A stretch of DNA of 64,000 nt from Flavimaribacter sp039888615 (GTDB lineage: Bacteria; Pseudomonadota; Alphaproteobacteria; Rhizobiales; Rhizobiaceae): NCBI GenBank assembly GCA_039888615.1, contig JBDQQS010000006.1. One strand, 5' to 3'. Shown piece after piece: positions 62,596 to 64,000 of this stretch. The notes beneath the pieces were generated by a model. It was not told where the DNA came from. It did no database searches and saw only the letters and a program-made list of their open reading frames with translations. Made by a program: the position numbers and the translations under genes. Each line of letters begins with the position of its first letter. Positions within the stretch are counted from its first letter, which is position 1.

Positions 62596-63537
62596 CTATT
62601 TCGAACGGGGATTGAAGTCGAGTTCACGCGCCATTTTTTCGTAGATTTCACGCGCCTCCGGCGTGTCGGCCGGCGGCGTGACTATCTGCAGGACAGCATA
62701 AAGATCACCGGCGGGTTTCGCCGGCAATCCACGCCCCTTCAGACGAAGCTTCTGACCCGAACGCCCATTGCGGGGAATTGACAGTTCAACGGAGCCTGAC
62801 GGCGTCGGAGCCTTGACCTTGCCGCCCAGCGCCGCCTCCCAGGGCGTGATCGGCAGGTCCATATAGACGTCGCGCCCGTCGATGCTGAACCCGCGCTCCG
62901 GCTTGAAGGCGACTTCCAGATACAGATCGCCGGCGCGGCCCTTGCCGATCCCCGGCGTGCCTTGCCCGGCCAACCTGATGTGCTGTCCTGGAAGAATGCC
63001 CTTGGGGATCGTGACCTTGATGGTGCGGTCCTTGACGGTGACGTGACCGGCCGGGTCAACCTGCGGCGCATGCAAGCCGATCTGCCGTGTCGCGCCCTCA
63101 TAGGCGTCCTTCAAGGAGATCTCTATGCGTGCGTGATGATCCTGACCCGGGGCATGGAATTCCCTGCTTCCCTGATACCGCGGCCTGCCCGAGCGGGCCT
63201 GGCCGAAGAGGCTCTCGAAGAAATCGCTGAACGCCTCCTGGTCGGCCTCGGTGTATCCGCCGCCCGAGAATTCGAAACCGCTGTCCCAGCCCGGAGGCGG
63301 ACGGAAGTCCTGACCCGCCTGCCAGTTGGCGCCGAGTTGATCGTAGGCCGCCCGCTTTTCCGGGTCCTTCAAAACTTCATAGGCTTCGCCGGCGTCCTTG
63401 AATCTGGATTCGGCGTCGGCCTCCTTGTTGACGTCAGGATGGTACTTGCGCGCCAGCTTGCGATAGGCGCGCTTGATGTCGTCCTGTGTCGCCTCGCGTT
63501 CGACGCCGAGAACCTTGTAATAATCCTTGTAATCCAT
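62596..63537 (-). CDS. cbpA: DnaJ-like co-chaperone CbpA
   Basis: ATG 63537 gives 313 residues. The J domain covers about 1-68 with YKVLGV and the HPD triad (KYHPDVN). A Gly/Phe-rich linker (EFSGGGYTEADQEAFSDFFESLFG) and a C-terminal substrate domain (KVTIPKGILPGQHIRLAGQG, LPITPWEAALGGKVKAPTPSG) follow. The Cys-rich zinc region of true DnaJ is absent, as in CbpA. It stimulates DnaK and is modulated by CbpM. Confidence 0.93.
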   Translation of the reverse strand: MDYKDYYKVLGVEREATQDDIKRAYRKLARKYHPDVNKEADAESRFKDAGEAYEVLKDPEKRAAYDQLGANWQAGQDFRPPPGWDSGFEFSGGGYTEADQEAFSDFFESLFGQARSGRPRYQGSREFHAPGQDHHARIEISLKDAYEGATRQIGLHAPQVDPAGHVTVKDRTIKVTIPKGILPGQHIRLAGQGTPGIGKGRAGDLYLEVAFKPERGFSIDGRDVYMDLPITPWEAALGGKVKAPTPSGSVELSIPRNGRSGQKLRLKGRGLPAKPAGDLYAVLQIVTPPADTPEAREIYEKMARELDFNPRSK

Positions 63538-63775
63538 GTGCTCCGTCCGAAGCAGGCCTACGCATTCGCCGCGGCCTTGACTTAGTTGATCCGGCAGCGC
63601 GACCATATCCCCTTGCCGGCGCCTGCGGAAGTGTCCGAGGCAAGAATATCCGGGTTCGCTGGATTGTGTCGCACGTCTTATGTAAGTGGAATCGTTGCCT
63701 GTTCAACGATTGTTGACAGATCATTCACGATCGGAAAATTCGTCGCCGGCTCCTTGTTATGAACTGGCGCACTGC
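63538..63775 (-). promoter_or_regulatory. upstream region of the cbpA-cbpM operon with an inverted repeat
   Basis: AATCGTTG (63690-63697) and CAACGATT (63704-63711) are perfect 8-bp arms with a 6-bp spacer. On the minus strand TTGAAC (63706-63701) and TACATA (63684-63679), 16 bp apart, could be -35 and -10 boxes, so the repeat overlaps the promoter. It lies about 150 bp before the cbpA start. No gene is seen in this stretch. Confidence 0.35.
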
Positions 63776-64000
63776 CTATCTGGGCTGTGGCCGCGATAAA
63801 GCTGTCGGACCCCGTCCCTGATTTTGCGGACTGCGGGGCGAGAAGACTATCGCGGAGTTATCCGGACAGCAGGCAAATCGGTTTTCAGCCATTGCCTGAA
63901 ACCGCTCCGGATAGTCGGTCAGGCGGCGGGTGTAGCCAAAATGCGGCTCATCCGGAAAGGAAAGTGTGTGAACCGGCGCTCTGACGCCTTGGGTTCTGCT
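63776..64000 (-). CDS. possible C-terminal fragment of an unknown protein at the right edge
   Basis: A minus frame is open from the right edge to TAG at 63776 (74 codons), with a protein-like start (HTLSFPDEPHFGYTRRLTDYPERFQAM) but a less convincing tail. In GC-rich DNA such a length can occur by chance. I do not recognise it. An imperfect inverted repeat (CGGTTTTCAG and CTGAAACCG, about 63879-63904) also lies here. Confidence 0.25.
   Translation of the reverse strand, partial: SRTQGVRAPVHTLSFPDEPHFGYTRRLTDYPERFQAMAENRFACCPDNSAIVFSPRSPQNQGRGPTALSRPQPR

Noticed and set aside
1..64000. CRISPR arrays, tRNA/rRNA genes, transposases or phage genes
   Set aside because: No regularly spaced repeats, cloverleaf-like sequence, or transposase, integrase or phage structural motifs were seen on either strand.

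Overview
The window is a GC-rich, gene-dense stretch of a Gram-negative chromosome or large replicon. It most resembles a Hyphomicrobiales (rhizobial) alphaproteobacterium. The signs are three complete TRAP transporters, four IclR-type regulators (one cut by the left edge), a RirA-type iron box (TGA-N9-TCA) before an ECF sigma gene, entericidin lipoproteins and a CbpA/CbpM pair. I saw no rRNA or tRNA gene, CRISPR array, insertion sequence or phage gene. The content is that of an accessory catabolic region.

Layout. 1-6.1 kb (minus): an IclR fragment, a TRAP transporter (DctM, DctQ, DctP), a second IclR regulator and an acetolactate-synthase-like ThDP enzyme. 6.4-7.3 kb (plus): a frameshifted 3-hydroxyacyl-CoA dehydrogenase, divergent from the ThDP gene across an 18-bp palindrome. 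7.4-16.2 kb: a salicylate-to-gentisate locus. On the minus strand lie a thioesterase, an IclR regulator and an APH/P-loop kinase. On the plus strand lie one fused gene for a CoA-thioester hydroxylase plus an aryl-CoA ligase, then fumarylpyruvate hydrolase, a GST-type maleylpyruvate isomerase, gentisate 1,2-dioxygenase and a second, mycothiol-type isomerase. Together these would give salicylate -> salicylyl-CoA -> gentisyl-CoA -> gentisate -> maleylpyruvate -> fumarylpyruvate -> fumarate + pyruvate.

16.3-24.4 kb (plus): an iron-siderophore locus with cell-surface signalling: ECF sigma, FecR, an STN-type TonB-dependent receptor, periplasmic binding protein, two FecCD permeases and an ATPase. 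24.4-31.7 kb (minus): sterol-desaturase-family protein, HdeD-like and DUF502 membrane proteins, a decayed vanadium haloperoxidase beside short direct repeats, a Na/Pi cotransporter and a DUF3604 protein. 31.7-35.5 kb (minus): a second TRAP system and a GntR/UTRA regulator, divergent from a TMADH-like flavoprotein (35.7-37.7 kb) across two palindromes. 37.9-41.5 kb (plus): a compact three-gene coiled-coil/membrane set of unknown function.

41.7-58.3 kb (minus): a third TRAP system; a MarR/enoyl-CoA hydratase pair; and a long catabolic set with amidase, enolase-superfamily enzyme, SsuABC-like transporter, DHDPS-like aldolase, GNAT protein, NAD-dependent epimerase, two TIM-barrel isomerases, a TetR regulator and a 2-hydroxyacid dehydrogenase. 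Two matching TCAAC-N6-GTTGA sites suggest a TetR regulon. 58.6-62.2 kb (plus): an orphan betaine-type binding protein, an L,D-transpeptidase, small lipoproteins including two tandem entericidins, and a chimeric oxygenase gene joining an MpaB-type N-terminus to an isopenicillin-N-synthase-like core. 62.3-63.5 kb (minus): CbpM and the DnaJ-like CbpA.

The strongest candidates for something new are the ligase-hydroxylase fusion, the MpaB/2OG-oxygenase chimera, the three-gene coiled-coil operon and the TetR-controlled cluster of unknown substrate.
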